64,000 nt of DNA from GCA-2731375 sp964344935 (lineage in GTDB: Bacteria; Pseudomonadota; Alphaproteobacteria; GCA-2731375), in NCBI GenBank assembly GCA_964344935.1, contig CAYFPL010000002.1:682001-746000 (forward strand), read 5' to 3'. The notes beneath the pieces are model-generated. The model was given only the letters and a program-made list of their open reading frames with translations. It was not told the DNA's origin and made no database searches. Below are positions 26,708 through 35,805 of the stretch, piece by piece (positions within the stretch are counted from its first letter, which is position 1; every line of letters begins with the position of its first letter). The translations under genes were made by a program, and so were the position numbers.

Positions 26708-27853
26708 CTAGGTCTCGTGGGACAGCACGATTGTCCCCGCCGCTGACAGCATGCCGCCCATGCCATTGACCAAAGAGCATTTGGCACCTGGCACCTGCCG
26801 CTCGCCGCATTCACCGCGCTGCTGGCGCACCGCTTCGATGATCGGGAAAATGCCGTACATGCCCGAATGGGTATAGGACAGCCCGCCGCCGTTGGTGTTG
26901 ATGGGCAGGGAGCCGCCGGGGTTGGAGCGGCCCTCGTCGAACATCCGCACACCTTCGCCGGGTTCGCAGAAGCCCAAGGCCTCCAGCATCATGGGCGGGC
27001 CGGAGGTGAAGGCGTCATAGAGCATGATGTGGTCGAAATCACCGTGGCTGACGCCGGCCATCTCGAAGGCCTTGTTGCCGGAATTCCGGGTGGCATGGCT
27101 CATGGGCATATCGGCCATGTTAGTGACCAAGGTATGCTCTGTTCCCTCGCCCGCACCGCGCACATAGACCGGTTTCTTGGCGCAATCCTTGGCCCGGTCT
27201 GCCCGGGTCAGAACCACCGCACCGCCAGCATCCGTCACCAGACAAATATTCAATAGATTGAAGGGATAGAACAGCTTCGGTGAATCCAGCACATCCTGCA
27301 CCGTGATCGGGTCCCGGAACATGGCCTTGGGGTTCAGGGCCGCCCAGGCCCGGGTGGAAACGGCCACCTGGGCCCAGTCTTCCAACGTGGTGCCGTACTC
27401 GTGCATGTGCCGGTTGGTGATCATGCCGAAATAGGTGGGCGCGCCACCAAAGCCATAGGGCATTTCGAACTGGCCGCTCAACGAGGTATCGCGGCTGCGC
27501 GTGACGCCGGTACCGGACCGTCCGCTTTCGCCGTGGGAGATCACGGCAACATCGCACAGGCCATGATGCAGGGCGGCGACCGCATGGCCGACCATCATGA
27601 TAAAGGAACAGCCGCCGACCGAAGTGCCGTCCACATAGCGGGGCTGAATGCCCAGAGCCTCGCCCAGCAGGGCGGGCGAGTGCTGGCCAGCAGTGAAAAC
27701 GCCATCAATATCTGAAATCTTCAGGCCGGCGTCGGCGATCGCATTGTGAATAGCCTGGAGATGCAGGCTGGTCAGGCTGACATCAGGCAGCTTGCCGATT
27801 TCATCGGATTCATCGACGCCGACAATGGCGACCGAGTTTGATAATTCTTTCAT
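26708..27853 (-). CDS. Thiolase-like protein (SCP2-thiolase/Ltp2-type lipid-transfer family)
   Basis: 381 residues with a thiolase fold. The nucleophile position is Cys82 in GTSVGGCSFIMM. The segment LYDAFTSGPPMMLEALGFCEPGEG and the C-terminal GGSLPINTNGGGLSYTHSG with QQRGECGERQV are the pattern of SCP2-thiolase/lipid-transfer proteins such as Ltp2. Those are retro-aldolases or acyl-CoA C-C cleavage enzymes that work only with a DUF35 OB-fold partner. The DUF35 gene is directly upstream on this strand, so an aldolase or thiolase of that kind is likely. Start is the ATG at 27853. Confidence 0.84.
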   Translation of the reverse strand: MKELSNSVAIVGVDESDEIGKLPDVSLTSLHLQAIHNAIADAGLKISDIDGVFTAGQHSPALLGEALGIQPRYVDGTSVGGCSFIMMVGHAVAALHHGLCDVAVISHGESGRSGTGVTRSRDTSLSGQFEMPYGFGGAPTYFGMITNRHMHEYGTTLEDWAQVAVSTRAWAALNPKAMFRDPITVQDVLDSPKLFYPFNLLNICLVTDAGGAVVLTRADRAKDCAKKPVYVRGAGEGTEHTLVTNMADMPMSHATRNSGNKAFEMAGVSHGDFDHIMLYDAFTSGPPMMLEALGFCEPGEGVRMFDEGRSNPGGSLPINTNGGGLSYTHSGMYGIFPIIEAVRQQRGECGERQVPGAKCSLVNGMGGMLSAAGTIVLSHET

Positions 27854-27906
27854 TTTACGCTTCCAAGAGATCGTTTCTATCGAGGGTCAGTCGCTTGCGC
27901 CGCGGC

Positions 27907-28344
27907 TCAGCCAGCGGGCTGAAACAGCGGGATGGTGACCTCGTCTGTTTGTTTCTCGAACACCACTTCCACCGGCATGTCGCATTTAATGACTTCCGGG
28001 TCCGGCTCGATGTTGATCAGGTTGGACATCAGGCGGGGGCCTTCCTCCAACTCCACCATGGCCAGGACGTAGGGCGGCGGGATCTTGAACGCCGGATTCA
28101 GGGCGCGGTAGGCGATTTGGAAGGAATACAGCTTGCCCTTGCCGCTGGCCTGCATCCAGCCCACATTGCGGGAATGGCAGTGGGGACAGGCGATGCGCGG
28201 ATAAAAGAAGGCCTTGCCGCAATCCTCGCACTTGGGCAGCATCAATTTACCGTCCCGCAGGCCGTCCCAATAGGGCTTGGCCTCTGGCGTCATGGGTTTG
28301 GGCAGAGGACGTAACAGTTCGGGTTCCAAGGGAATTCCTTTCAC
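27907..28344 (-). CDS. Zn-ribbon OB-fold (DUF35) protein
   Basis: 145 residues. The N-terminal rubredoxin-like zinc ribbon has CEDCGKAFFYPRIACPHCHS, four Cys in two pairs, followed by an OB-fold domain (YSFQIAYRALNPAFK, PPYVLAMVELEEGPRLMSNLI). DUF35 proteins bind acyl-CoA and partner with SCP2-thiolase-like enzymes; the gene lies 53 bp upstream of one, so the two products probably form a complex. The gene ends 53 bp from the thiolase start and begins 178 bp from the divergent lyase gene. Confidence 0.88.
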   Translation of the reverse strand: MKGIPLEPELLRPLPKPMTPEAKPYWDGLRDGKLMLPKCEDCGKAFFYPRIACPHCHSRNVGWMQASGKGKLYSFQIAYRALNPAFKIPPPYVLAMVELEEGPRLMSNLINIEPDPEVIKCDMPVEVVFEKQTDEVTIPLFQPAG

Positions 28345-28522
28345 AATGTCTCGCTGATCTACGCCGCGAACGCGGTTGCTTCAGCCTAGCACCTCTTTTT
28401 CACCGAGTCATATCGCCGGACAATTTGATTAAGCCGCGATCAGGCGCAACGGACGCACCGACAGGTTCGACAGCGCCGCCGCCACTTGCTAGATAAGTGG
28501 GTGGTTGCAAGGGAGGAACCTG

Positions 28523-29605
28523 ATGAGCATGCTGCCGAAATCCGTGGTCATTACCGACGACACCATGCGCGAGGGGCTGCAAATCGAAAGCCCCGATATT
28601 CCTGTGGACGAGAAACTACGGCTGCTGGATGCCCTAGGCGAAACCGGCGCCAAGGTGATTTCCATCGGCTCCTTCGCACATCCGAAATGGACGCCTTCGA
28701 TGGCCTGCATCGAGGAGATTGCCGAACGTTTCGTGCCCAAGCCGGGCGTGAAATACACCGCCGCCGTCTTTAACAAGCGCGGCTTCGACAGAGCGGATGC
28801 CTATTACCCCAAGATTGATGTTCGGGGCCGGCGCTTCCGCACCAACGTCGAGCTTTGCGACACCTTTGCCCGGCGCAACTACAACCGGACCCAGGCGGAA
28901 CAGATCGCCGGGCTGGATGCCGCCATCGCCGCCGCTCGGGAGGCAGATGCCGAGTTCGGCGCCGTGGGCTTGGGCAACCCCTTCGGCTCCAACTTCGAAG
29001 GACCGTTCACCCTGGCCCAGCGCATGGAACTCTTGGATCTGATGATGGGCAAATGGCATGACGCCGGTATCAAGGTCAATCGGTGTTCCTTCCTCGACGC
29101 CATGGGTTGGAACATGCCCCACGAAGTTCGCGAGACCATCGTGGCCATTAAGGAAAAGTATCCCGAGATCATCGACTTCCACATGCACCTGCATGACAGC
29201 CGCGGCGTCACCCTGGCCAGCTACTACGAGGCCCTGCAATTGGGCGTTCGCGAGTTCGATACTTCTATCGGCGGCATGGGCGGCTGCCCCTATTGCGGCA
29301 ACGGCCGCGCTGCCGGCCACGTGCCGACAGAGGATTTTGTCAATCTGTGCCACGAACTGGGCATCGAGACCGGCTATGACCTGGACAAGCTGATCGAGGC
29401 GGCGGCGATCGCCGAGGAAGTGGTCGGCCATCCGTTGAAGGGCCATGTTTCGAAATCCGGGCCCCGGCCCAGGGGCGAGAAGCTCTATCCCGCTGACATG
29501 CCCTTCGTCGAGACCCTGGAAGAAGCGGCCCATTTTCGCAAGGGGCCGGAAGTCTACGCCGGCCAGCTATCACCGTGGCGGGACGGTGACGCGCTCAGCC
29601 GCTAA
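28523..29605 (+). CDS. Hydroxymethylglutaryl-CoA lyase-like (HMGL/citramalate superfamily) enzyme
   Basis: 360 residues from the ATG at 28523, preceded by GGGAGG; the in-frame ATG at 28505 has none. The TIM-barrel family motif TMREGLQIE begins the protein. The first-strand Asp/Arg, DFHMHLHDSRGVTLASYYEAL with its metal-binding HxH, and GGMGGCPYCGNGRAAGH with the catalytic-loop Cys are all present. HMG-CoA lyases cleave 3-hydroxy-3-methylglutaryl-CoA to acetyl-CoA and acetoacetate. Length exceeds the usual 300-330, with an extra C-terminal tail. Followed by carboxylase genes, which suits a leucine- or isoprenoid-type degradation or another retro-aldol step. Confidence 0.85.
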   Translation: MSMLPKSVVITDDTMREGLQIESPDIPVDEKLRLLDALGETGAKVISIGSFAHPKWTPSMACIEEIAERFVPKPGVKYTAAVFNKRGFDRADAYYPKIDVRGRRFRTNVELCDTFARRNYNRTQAEQIAGLDAAIAAAREADAEFGAVGLGNPFGSNFEGPFTLAQRMELLDLMMGKWHDAGIKVNRCSFLDAMGWNMPHEVRETIVAIKEKYPEIIDFHMHLHDSRGVTLASYYEALQLGVREFDTSIGGMGGCPYCGNGRAAGHVPTEDFVNLCHELGIETGYDLDKLIEAAAIAEEVVGHPLKGHVSKSGPRPRGEKLYPADMPFVETLEEAAHFRKGPEVYAGQLSPWRDGDALSR

Positions 29606-29645
29606 CCGGACCGCCGGGACCCAAAGGTAGATCTGGAGTAACTCT

Positions 29646-31277
29646 ATGCCTGTATTGGATTCGACCCTCGATGTGCGCTCGGATGAGTATCGCGGCAACC
29701 GCGAGAAAATGCTGGAGATGCTGTCTATTCTCGATGAACTGCACGAGGATGTTGCACAGGGCGGCGGTGAAGAGGCCATGGCGCGCCTGGCATCCCGCGG
29801 CAAGATGCCGATCCGCGAGCGCATCGCCCTTGTTCTGGACAGAGACTCTCCGTTCATGGAAATCAGTCCCCTGGCGGCCTGGCGCTCCAATTTCAACGTG
29901 GGCTCCGGCTTCGTGGTGGGGATCGGCGTCATCGAAGGCACGGAATGCCTGATCCTGGGCCATGATCCGTCTGTCCGGGCCGGCGCCTTCAACCAGTTCA
30001 ATGCCAAGAAGCTGATGCGGGGCTTGGAGATTGCGCGGGAGAACCGCCTGCCTTACGTGCAATTCGTCGAATCCGCCGGCGCCGACCTGCGCGGCGAGGC
30101 CGGCGAGGACCCGGAGGCGGCGATCCGCCGTGAAGGCGGCCATTTCGCCGAATCCGGCCGCCTGTTCTATGAAATCACGGAACTTTCAAAGCTGCGCATC
30201 CCCACGATCTCGGTGGTTTTCGGCGCCTCTACTGCCGGAGGCGCCTATCAGCCGGGCATGAGCGATTACAACATCTTCATCAAGAAGCAATCGAAGGTCT
30301 TCCTGGGCGGGCCACCCCTGGTCAAGATGGCCACCGGCGAGGACGCGGACGAGGAGAGCCTGGGCGGGGCGGATATGCATACCCGCACCTCGGGCCTGGG
30401 CGACTATCTGGCCGAGGACGAGGTGGACGGCATCCGTATCTGCCGCGAAGTGATCTCGCATCTGAACTGGCGCAAGAAGGGCCCCGGCCCCACCCTGCCC
30501 GCCGACCCACCCGTCTATGACGAGGATGAACTGCTGGGCATCATCAACGAAGACCTGCGGGTGCCTTTCGACATCCGGGACATCATTGCCCGCGTCGTCG
30601 ATGGCTCCCGCTTCGAGGAATTCAAACCCCTTTACGGCTCCACATTGGTGACAGGCTGGGCCTCGGTGCATGGCTATCCCATCGGCGTCATCGCCAACAA
30701 CGGGCCGTTGCTGTCGGAGTCTTCGGAAAAGGCAGCGCAGTTCATCCAGCTCTGCAACCAGATCGATGTGCCACTGCTGTTCCTCCATAACATCACGGGC
30801 TACATCGTCGGCACGGACTTCGAACAGGGCGGCATCACTAAGAATGGCTCGAAGATGATCAACGCGGTGTCCAACTCAACCGTGCCGCATATCTCCATCA
30901 TCGTCGGTGCCTCTTACGGCGCCGGCAACTACGGTATGAGCGGACGGGCTTATGGCACCCGCTTCACCTTTCTCTGGCCCACCGCCAAGATCGCCGTTAT
31001 GGGGCCGAAGCAGATGGCCGGTGTCATGTCCATCGTGCAGCGCGCCGCCTCGGAGCGCCGGGGCATTGAGTTCGACGAAGACGCCGATGCCAAGCGCGCC
31101 CAGACCGTGGAGCATTGGGCCGAAGAACGTTCCAAGGGTCTTTACGCCACATCCCGGGTATCCGATGACGGCATGATCGACCCCAGGGATACCCGCACGT
31201 CCATCGCCATTTCATTGTCGGTCTGCCACAACCAGACCGTGGCCGGCACCAAGGAGTTCGGCACATGGCGGATGTAG
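29646..31277 (+). CDS. Biotin-dependent acyl-CoA carboxylase, carboxyltransferase (beta) subunit
   Basis: 543 residues, two crotonase-fold halves. The N-terminal half carries YVQFVESAGADLRGEAGED and VVFGASTAGGAYQPGMSDYNIF, the C-terminal half NNGPLLSESSEKAAQFIQLC and TGYIVGTDFEQGGITKNGSKMINA. This matches methylcrotonyl-, geranyl- and propionyl-CoA carboxylase beta subunits. The ATG at 29646 follows CTGGAG. Overlaps the alpha subunit by 13 bp. Specificity cannot be read; the upstream HMGL-like gene favours a methylcrotonyl-CoA-like reaction. Confidence 0.9.
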   Translation: MPVLDSTLDVRSDEYRGNREKMLEMLSILDELHEDVAQGGGEEAMARLASRGKMPIRERIALVLDRDSPFMEISPLAAWRSNFNVGSGFVVGIGVIEGTECLILGHDPSVRAGAFNQFNAKKLMRGLEIARENRLPYVQFVESAGADLRGEAGEDPEAAIRREGGHFAESGRLFYEITELSKLRIPTISVVFGASTAGGAYQPGMSDYNIFIKKQSKVFLGGPPLVKMATGEDADEESLGGADMHTRTSGLGDYLAEDEVDGIRICREVISHLNWRKKGPGPTLPADPPVYDEDELLGIINEDLRVPFDIRDIIARVVDGSRFEEFKPLYGSTLVTGWASVHGYPIGVIANNGPLLSESSEKAAQFIQLCNQIDVPLLFLHNITGYIVGTDFEQGGITKNGSKMINAVSNSTVPHISIIVGASYGAGNYGMSGRAYGTRFTFLWPTAKIAVMGPKQMAGVMSIVQRAASERRGIEFDEDADAKRAQTVEHWAEERSKGLYATSRVSDDGMIDPRDTRTSIAISLSVCHNQTVAGTKEFGTWRM

Positions 31278-33247
31278 CCGGAAAGCCCATCAGCCGCCTG
31301 TTGATCGCCAACCGCGGCGAGATCGCCCGGCGCATCATCCGCACAGCTCACGAAATGGGCATCGCCACCGTCGCTGTTTATGCCGACGGCGATGCCGGCG
31401 CGCCATTCGTGCGCGAGGCGGACCAGGCTATCGCCCTGGGCGGGCGAACCTCCGCCGAAAGCTATTTGGACATCGACAAGGTGATCGAAACCGCCAAGCG
31501 CACCGGCGCGGACGCCGTCCATCCCGGCTATGGCTTCCTGGCCGAGAACGCCGCCTTCGCCCAGGCGGTGATGGATGCAGGCATGGCTTGGGTCGGCCCG
31601 TCGGTTGAAGCGATCAGCGCCATGGGCGACAAGCTGTCCGCCAAACGCCTGATGGAAGACGCAGACGTGCCCACCCTGCCGGCCCGTGAGTTGAAATCGC
31701 ACGACGACATCGCCGCCGCCGCGAATGAGATCGGTTATCCGGTCCTGGTCAAAGCCTCCGCCGGAGGCGGCGGGCGCGGCATGCGAGTTGTGGAGGCAGA
31801 GGCGGAATTGGCGGATGCGGTGGACGGCGCCCGTCGCGAGGCCGGCGCCGCCTTCGGCGATGACACTATCTTTCTGGAACGCTGGCTGACGGCGTCCCGC
31901 CATGTGGAGATCCAGATCATGGGCGATCTGCATGGCAATCTGGTGCATCTGTTCGAACGGGAATGCTCTATCCAACGCCGGCATCAGAAGATTGTCGAAG
32001 AGGCCCCTTCCCCGGCCGTGACGCCGGAGATTCGCGCCCGCATGGGCGAAGCGGCACTGTCCGCGGCGCGGAAGCTGAACTACGCCTCAGCCGGCACGGT
32101 GGAGTTCCTCCTTGACGGTGAGGAGTTCTGGTTCCTGGAGGTGAACACCCGTCTGCAGGTGGAGCATCCGGTCACGGAGGAGATCACAGGCATTGACCTG
32201 GTTCGGGAACAGTTGCGCATCGCCGAAGGCGAAGCCCTGGGCTATGGCCAGGAAGATCTGTCCATCGACGGCCACGCCATCGAAGCCCGCATCTATGCAG
32301 AGGACCCGGAGAACGACTTCCTGCCCAGTCCCGGGCGGGTCCTGGCCTGGGAACCGGACATTGCCTCCAACGCGCGGTTTGATGGGGGCATCGAAGCCGG
32401 CAGCGAGATCGGCGTCGAATTCGATCCCATGATCGCAAAGGTTATCGTCAAAGCAGGCAATCGCCGGGAAGCGGCCCGCCGGCTGGCCCGCGTGCTGGAG
32501 AACACCCGCCTACAAGGCATCACCAACAACCGCGATTTTCTTGTCGCCACCTTGCGTTCGCCGGAATTCATCGCCGGCGATACAACAACCGACTTTATCG
32601 AACGCGTTCAACCGAACCGCACGCGGGCGATCGCGCAACAGGATCGGCATCATGGCGTCATGGCTGCCGCCATCCAGGCCCAGGCCCGTCGGCGGTCCGA
32701 GGCGCGGGTCCTGGGCAGCATTGCCAGCGGCTGGCGCAATTCCATCATGCCGCCCGAACGTGTCAGCTATGCGGTGGGTAGCGAGACGATCGATCTCGCC
32801 TACCGGGCCCAGCGTGACGGCAACTTTCAGGTTTCCATCGGCAAGGATGACTACGCCGTATCAGTCATCGCAATTGATGAGGACGAGGTGGATCTAGAGA
32901 TTGACGGCCGTCGGGTGCAATTGATGGTCACTGCTGAAGGCGACCGCCGCCTGGTGCACGGCCCCAGTGGCGGCGTTGAACTGGTGGAGCTGCCGCGGTT
33001 CCCCGATCGCTCCAAGGCCGACTTCACCGGCGGTCTGGTGGCGCCCATGCCCGGCAACGTCACCGCCACTCACGTGGAGGAAGGCGCGGAGGTCGAGTTG
33101 GGGCAATTGCTCCTGATCCTGGAAGCCATGAAGATGGAGCATCGGATCACGGCACCCATCGCCGGCACCGTCACACAGATGCGGGTCTCGGTCGGCGACC
33201 AGGTGGATAACGGCGAACTGTTGGTGGTGCTGGACGCTGCGGAATAG
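31265..33247 (+). CDS. Biotin-dependent acyl-CoA carboxylase, biotin carboxylase/BCCP (alpha) subunit
   Basis: 660 residues. Biotin carboxylase domain at about 8-450: IANRGEIARRIIRTA, the glycine-rich ATP loop KASAGGGGRGMRVVE, and EVNTRLQVEHPVTE with catalytic residues. A linker of lower conservation follows, then a C-terminal biotinyl domain with EAMKMEH, where the Lys carries biotin. It carboxylates biotin with bicarbonate and ATP; the beta subunit then transfers CO2 to the acyl-CoA. ATG start overlaps the beta gene by 13 bp, so translation is coupled. Confidence 0.92.
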   Translation: MADVAGKPISRLLIANRGEIARRIIRTAHEMGIATVAVYADGDAGAPFVREADQAIALGGRTSAESYLDIDKVIETAKRTGADAVHPGYGFLAENAAFAQAVMDAGMAWVGPSVEAISAMGDKLSAKRLMEDADVPTLPARELKSHDDIAAAANEIGYPVLVKASAGGGGRGMRVVEAEAELADAVDGARREAGAAFGDDTIFLERWLTASRHVEIQIMGDLHGNLVHLFERECSIQRRHQKIVEEAPSPAVTPEIRARMGEAALSAARKLNYASAGTVEFLLDGEEFWFLEVNTRLQVEHPVTEEITGIDLVREQLRIAEGEALGYGQEDLSIDGHAIEARIYAEDPENDFLPSPGRVLAWEPDIASNARFDGGIEAGSEIGVEFDPMIAKVIVKAGNRREAARRLARVLENTRLQGITNNRDFLVATLRSPEFIAGDTTTDFIERVQPNRTRAIAQQDRHHGVMAAAIQAQARRRSEARVLGSIASGWRNSIMPPERVSYAVGSETIDLAYRAQRDGNFQVSIGKDDYAVSVIAIDEDEVDLEIDGRRVQLMVTAEGDRRLVHGPSGGVELVELPRFPDRSKADFTGGLVAPMPGNVTATHVEEGAEVELGQLLLILEAMKMEHRITAPIAGTVTQMRVSVGDQVDNGELLVVLDAAE

Positions 33248-33295
33248 AGGCGATACCTGCGATACAGACTCTGCCGCCGCATAGGGAGGGGGAAA

Positions 33296-34750
33296 ATGTC
33301 GGAGCCTGAACTTTGGCGCCTGACCGCCTGCGAGGCCGTCGGACAACTTAGAAATGGCGATATCACGCCTTTGGACCTGATCGATGCCGCCGAAGGGCGC
33401 ATTGCCGCTGTCGAACCTGACATCAATGCCCTGCCCACGTTGTGCCTGGACCGCGCGCGAGAACATGCCAAGCGTTTGATGGCAGGCAAGGGCGGCGAGG
33501 CGGCGGATGAGCCGGGCTGGCTCGCCGGTCTGCCGGTAGCGATCAAGGATCTGGCGGATGTGGCAGGCGTGCGCAGCACATACGGCTCGCCAATCTTCGC
33601 CGATCATGTGCCCGAGGCCTCGCACCCCCTGGTGGAACGGATCGAACGCAAGGGCGGCATCGTTATCGGCAAATCGAACACACCGGAATTCGGCGCTGGT
33701 GGTTCCACCTTCAATGAAGTCTTTGGCAAGACACGCAATCCCTGGAACACCTCTCTCACCCCCGCCGGCTCCACCGGCGGCGGCGCGGCGGCCCTGGCCG
33801 CAGGGGAGATCTGGCTGGCCCATGGCAGCGACCACGGCGGCAGCCTGCGCCGGCCGGCCACTTATACATCCGTCGTCGGCCTGCGCCCATCCCCCGGCCG
33901 TGTTACCCGCGGTACCGTCAACACCCTGTTCTCGCCCCTCTCCGTCCAGGGGCCCATGGCCCGCAATGTGCCGGACCTGGCGCTTTTTCTGGATACCATG
34001 GCCGGGCACTGCCCCAGCGACCCGCTGACCTTCGACGCCCCGGAAGTTCCTTTTGCCGCGACTGTGGCCGAAGGCAAGGCACCGACCCGTGTGGCCTATG
34101 CAGAGACCATTGGGCAATCGCCCGTGGACAAGGAAACCCGCGACCTCTGCCGTGCCGGGGTCGCGACGTTCGAGGCTATTGGCGCGTCCGTCGATGAAAT
34201 TCGCATCGACATACCGGATGTGGAAGAAACCTTCCTGGCGCTGCGCTCCCAGCAGTTCGTGATTGATCGGGAACTGCAGTTGCAGAGTCATCGGGATCAG
34301 ATCAAGGCCGACATCATCTGGAACACGGAACTGGGCCTACAGCAATCCATCTCTGACCTCGCGGCGGCCGAGCGGGGGCGGGCCGTGCTCTACCGCCAAT
34401 TCATGGATTTGTTTACCACTTACGACCTGATCGTCACCCCGGGCGCCAACACGCCCGCCTTCGATGTGGACCTGCGCCACCCAATTGCCATCGACGGCGT
34501 CAAGCTGGAGCACTATATGGCGGCCTCCACCTTGACGGCGGCCGTCACCCTGTCCGCCTCGCCGGCCCTGTCCCTGCCCTGCGGCTTCGACCAGTACGGC
34601 CGCCCGGTTGGCCTGCAGGTGGTCGGCAAGCCACGGGGCGAGGCTGCCTTGCTGGCGGCCTGCGCCTTATTCGAAGCGGAAAGCGGTCTGGCCGCTCAGG
34701 TTCCCATCGACCCGCGTGCCGGCAAAGTGCCGCCAGTGGAAGGCGTCTGA
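33296..34750 (+). CDS. Amidase signature family hydrolase
   Basis: 484 residues. The catalytic Lys lies in LPVAIKDLADVAGV, the cis-Ser and nucleophile Ser in the AS signature AGSTGGGAAALAAGEIWLAHGSDHGGSLRRPA; the flanking segment SPLSVQGPMARNVPDLALFLDTMAG is also characteristic. So the Ser-cisSer-Lys triad is intact. It starts 48 bp after the carboxylase alpha gene and follows AGGGAGG, probably the same operon. Reaction is hydrolysis of an amide or ester of unknown size. Confidence 0.9.
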   Translation: MSEPELWRLTACEAVGQLRNGDITPLDLIDAAEGRIAAVEPDINALPTLCLDRAREHAKRLMAGKGGEAADEPGWLAGLPVAIKDLADVAGVRSTYGSPIFADHVPEASHPLVERIERKGGIVIGKSNTPEFGAGGSTFNEVFGKTRNPWNTSLTPAGSTGGGAAALAAGEIWLAHGSDHGGSLRRPATYTSVVGLRPSPGRVTRGTVNTLFSPLSVQGPMARNVPDLALFLDTMAGHCPSDPLTFDAPEVPFAATVAEGKAPTRVAYAETIGQSPVDKETRDLCRAGVATFEAIGASVDEIRIDIPDVEETFLALRSQQFVIDRELQLQSHRDQIKADIIWNTELGLQQSISDLAAAERGRAVLYRQFMDLFTTYDLIVTPGANTPAFDVDLRHPIAIDGVKLEHYMAASTLTAAVTLSASPALSLPCGFDQYGRPVGLQVVGKPRGEAALLAACALFEAESGLAAQVPIDPRAGKVPPVEGV

Positions 34751-34797
34751 AATGTTTCTGTGGCCGTGCAAAACGACGCAGTGATAGAATTTCGGCC

Positions 34798-35658
34798 ATG
34801 AATATCGAACCGATCACTTCTGATTTCGCCGCCAGGATAACGGAAATCGATTTGAGCCAGGCGCCGGACGCGGAAACCGTTGCCGGCATCGAACGGGCCA
34901 TCGCCAAGTACGCGGTACTGGTCTTTCCCGACCAACCCCTGACTGACGATCAGCACGCGACCCTGACCCGCTGCTTCGGCCCCATCGACAAGGGCCTGCT
35001 CTTGGGCTCGAAACGCAAGCGCCGCCTGGCCAATCCGGACGTCATTGACCTAGCCAACGTGGATGGGGACGGCAACGTGCTGCCGGCGGAGAATATCCGC
35101 AACGTCAGCCTGATCGCCAACCAGTTCTGGCACAGCGACAGCTCGTTCAAGGACCCACCGGCAAAGTTTTCCATCCTCTGCGGCATCGATTTGCCCGCCG
35201 ACGGCGGACAGACCGAATTCGCCGACCAGCGGGCCGCCTACGACGCCCTGAGCGACGAGATGAAGACGCGCCTGGACGGATTGGTCGCCGAACATTGGGC
35301 CTATCACTCCCGCAACATGCTGGGCGGCGGCGGCTTCAGCGAGGCGGAGATGGCGGCCCTGCCGCCGGTGCACTGGCCCATGGTGCACACTGTTCCCGAA
35401 TCCGGTCGCAAGTCGCTGTTCATCGGTATCCATACCCGCGAGATAGACGGCATTAACACTGCGGAAGCGCGGATGTTCTTGCATAACCTCCTCGAACACG
35501 CCACCCAGCGCCAATTCATCTACCGCCACGAATGGCACAACAATGACGTGGTCATGTGGGACAATCAATGCACCCTGCATCGCGGCCGGCCTTATGACCT
35601 CAACGCCCTACGCGAGCTGCGCCGCTGTACCACAGAAGTAGTGGCGCAATCGGCGTGA
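34798..35658 (+). CDS. TauD/TfdA family Fe(II)/2-oxoglutarate dioxygenase
   Basis: 286 residues. The facial triad HxD...H is seen as FWHSDSSF (His and Asp) and CTLHRGRPYD (distal His) with the 2-oxoglutarate-binding Arg shortly after (REL RRCT). The family hydroxylates or cleaves sulfonates, phenoxyacetates and others. The gene is 47 bp downstream of the amidase on the same strand, with no strong ribosome site visible before its ATG. Which substrate it uses cannot be told. Confidence 0.88.
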   Translation: MNIEPITSDFAARITEIDLSQAPDAETVAGIERAIAKYAVLVFPDQPLTDDQHATLTRCFGPIDKGLLLGSKRKRRLANPDVIDLANVDGDGNVLPAENIRNVSLIANQFWHSDSSFKDPPAKFSILCGIDLPADGGQTEFADQRAAYDALSDEMKTRLDGLVAEHWAYHSRNMLGGGGFSEAEMAALPPVHWPMVHTVPESGRKSLFIGIHTREIDGINTAEARMFLHNLLEHATQRQFIYRHEWHNNDVVMWDNQCTLHRGRPYDLNALRELRRCTTEVVAQSA

Positions 35659-35780
35659 TCGCAGCGCCGAAGAACCATCAACGATATCAAACCATCAACG
35701 ATATTAACGGCATGCCGCTCAGCGAGGACTATCTGCTCTGGATCGTGGACAACCAGGAGCCTGAGGGTAGGCTCAAGTAA
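35655..35780 (+). CDS. Possible 41-residue small ORF coupled to the TauD gene
   Basis: A GTG at 35655 overlaps the dioxygenase stop as GTGA and opens a 41-codon frame ending at TAA 35780. The frame crosses two tandem copies of a 17-base unit and then reads MPLSEDYLLWIVDNQEPEGRLK. The last part looks like folded protein rather than random, and could be the tail of a small regulatory or remnant protein. No family is recognised. Short length and the repeat argue for caution. Confidence 0.3.
   Translation: MIAAPKNHQRYQTINDINGMPLSEDYLLWIVDNQEPEGRLK
35673..35706 (+). repeat. Two tandem 17-bp units
   Basis: AACCATCAACGATATCA is followed directly by AACCATCAACGATATTA (one mismatch). Located just after the TauD stop, in the small GTG ORF. 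Looks like a recent local duplication of 17 bases; two copies only. Confidence 0.7.
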
Positions 35781-35805
35781 GGCCGGAACAACTGGCTAGT
35801 GCCAA

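Noticed and set aside
28634..29533. 299-codon minus-strand frame
   Set aside because: Opposite the HMGL-like lyase with its HxH and Cys motifs.
32894..34291. Long open frame on the minus strand (465 codons)
   Set aside because: Antisense to the carboxylase alpha C-terminus and amidase, whose catalytic motifs are intact; it is a mirror frame without recognisable domains.
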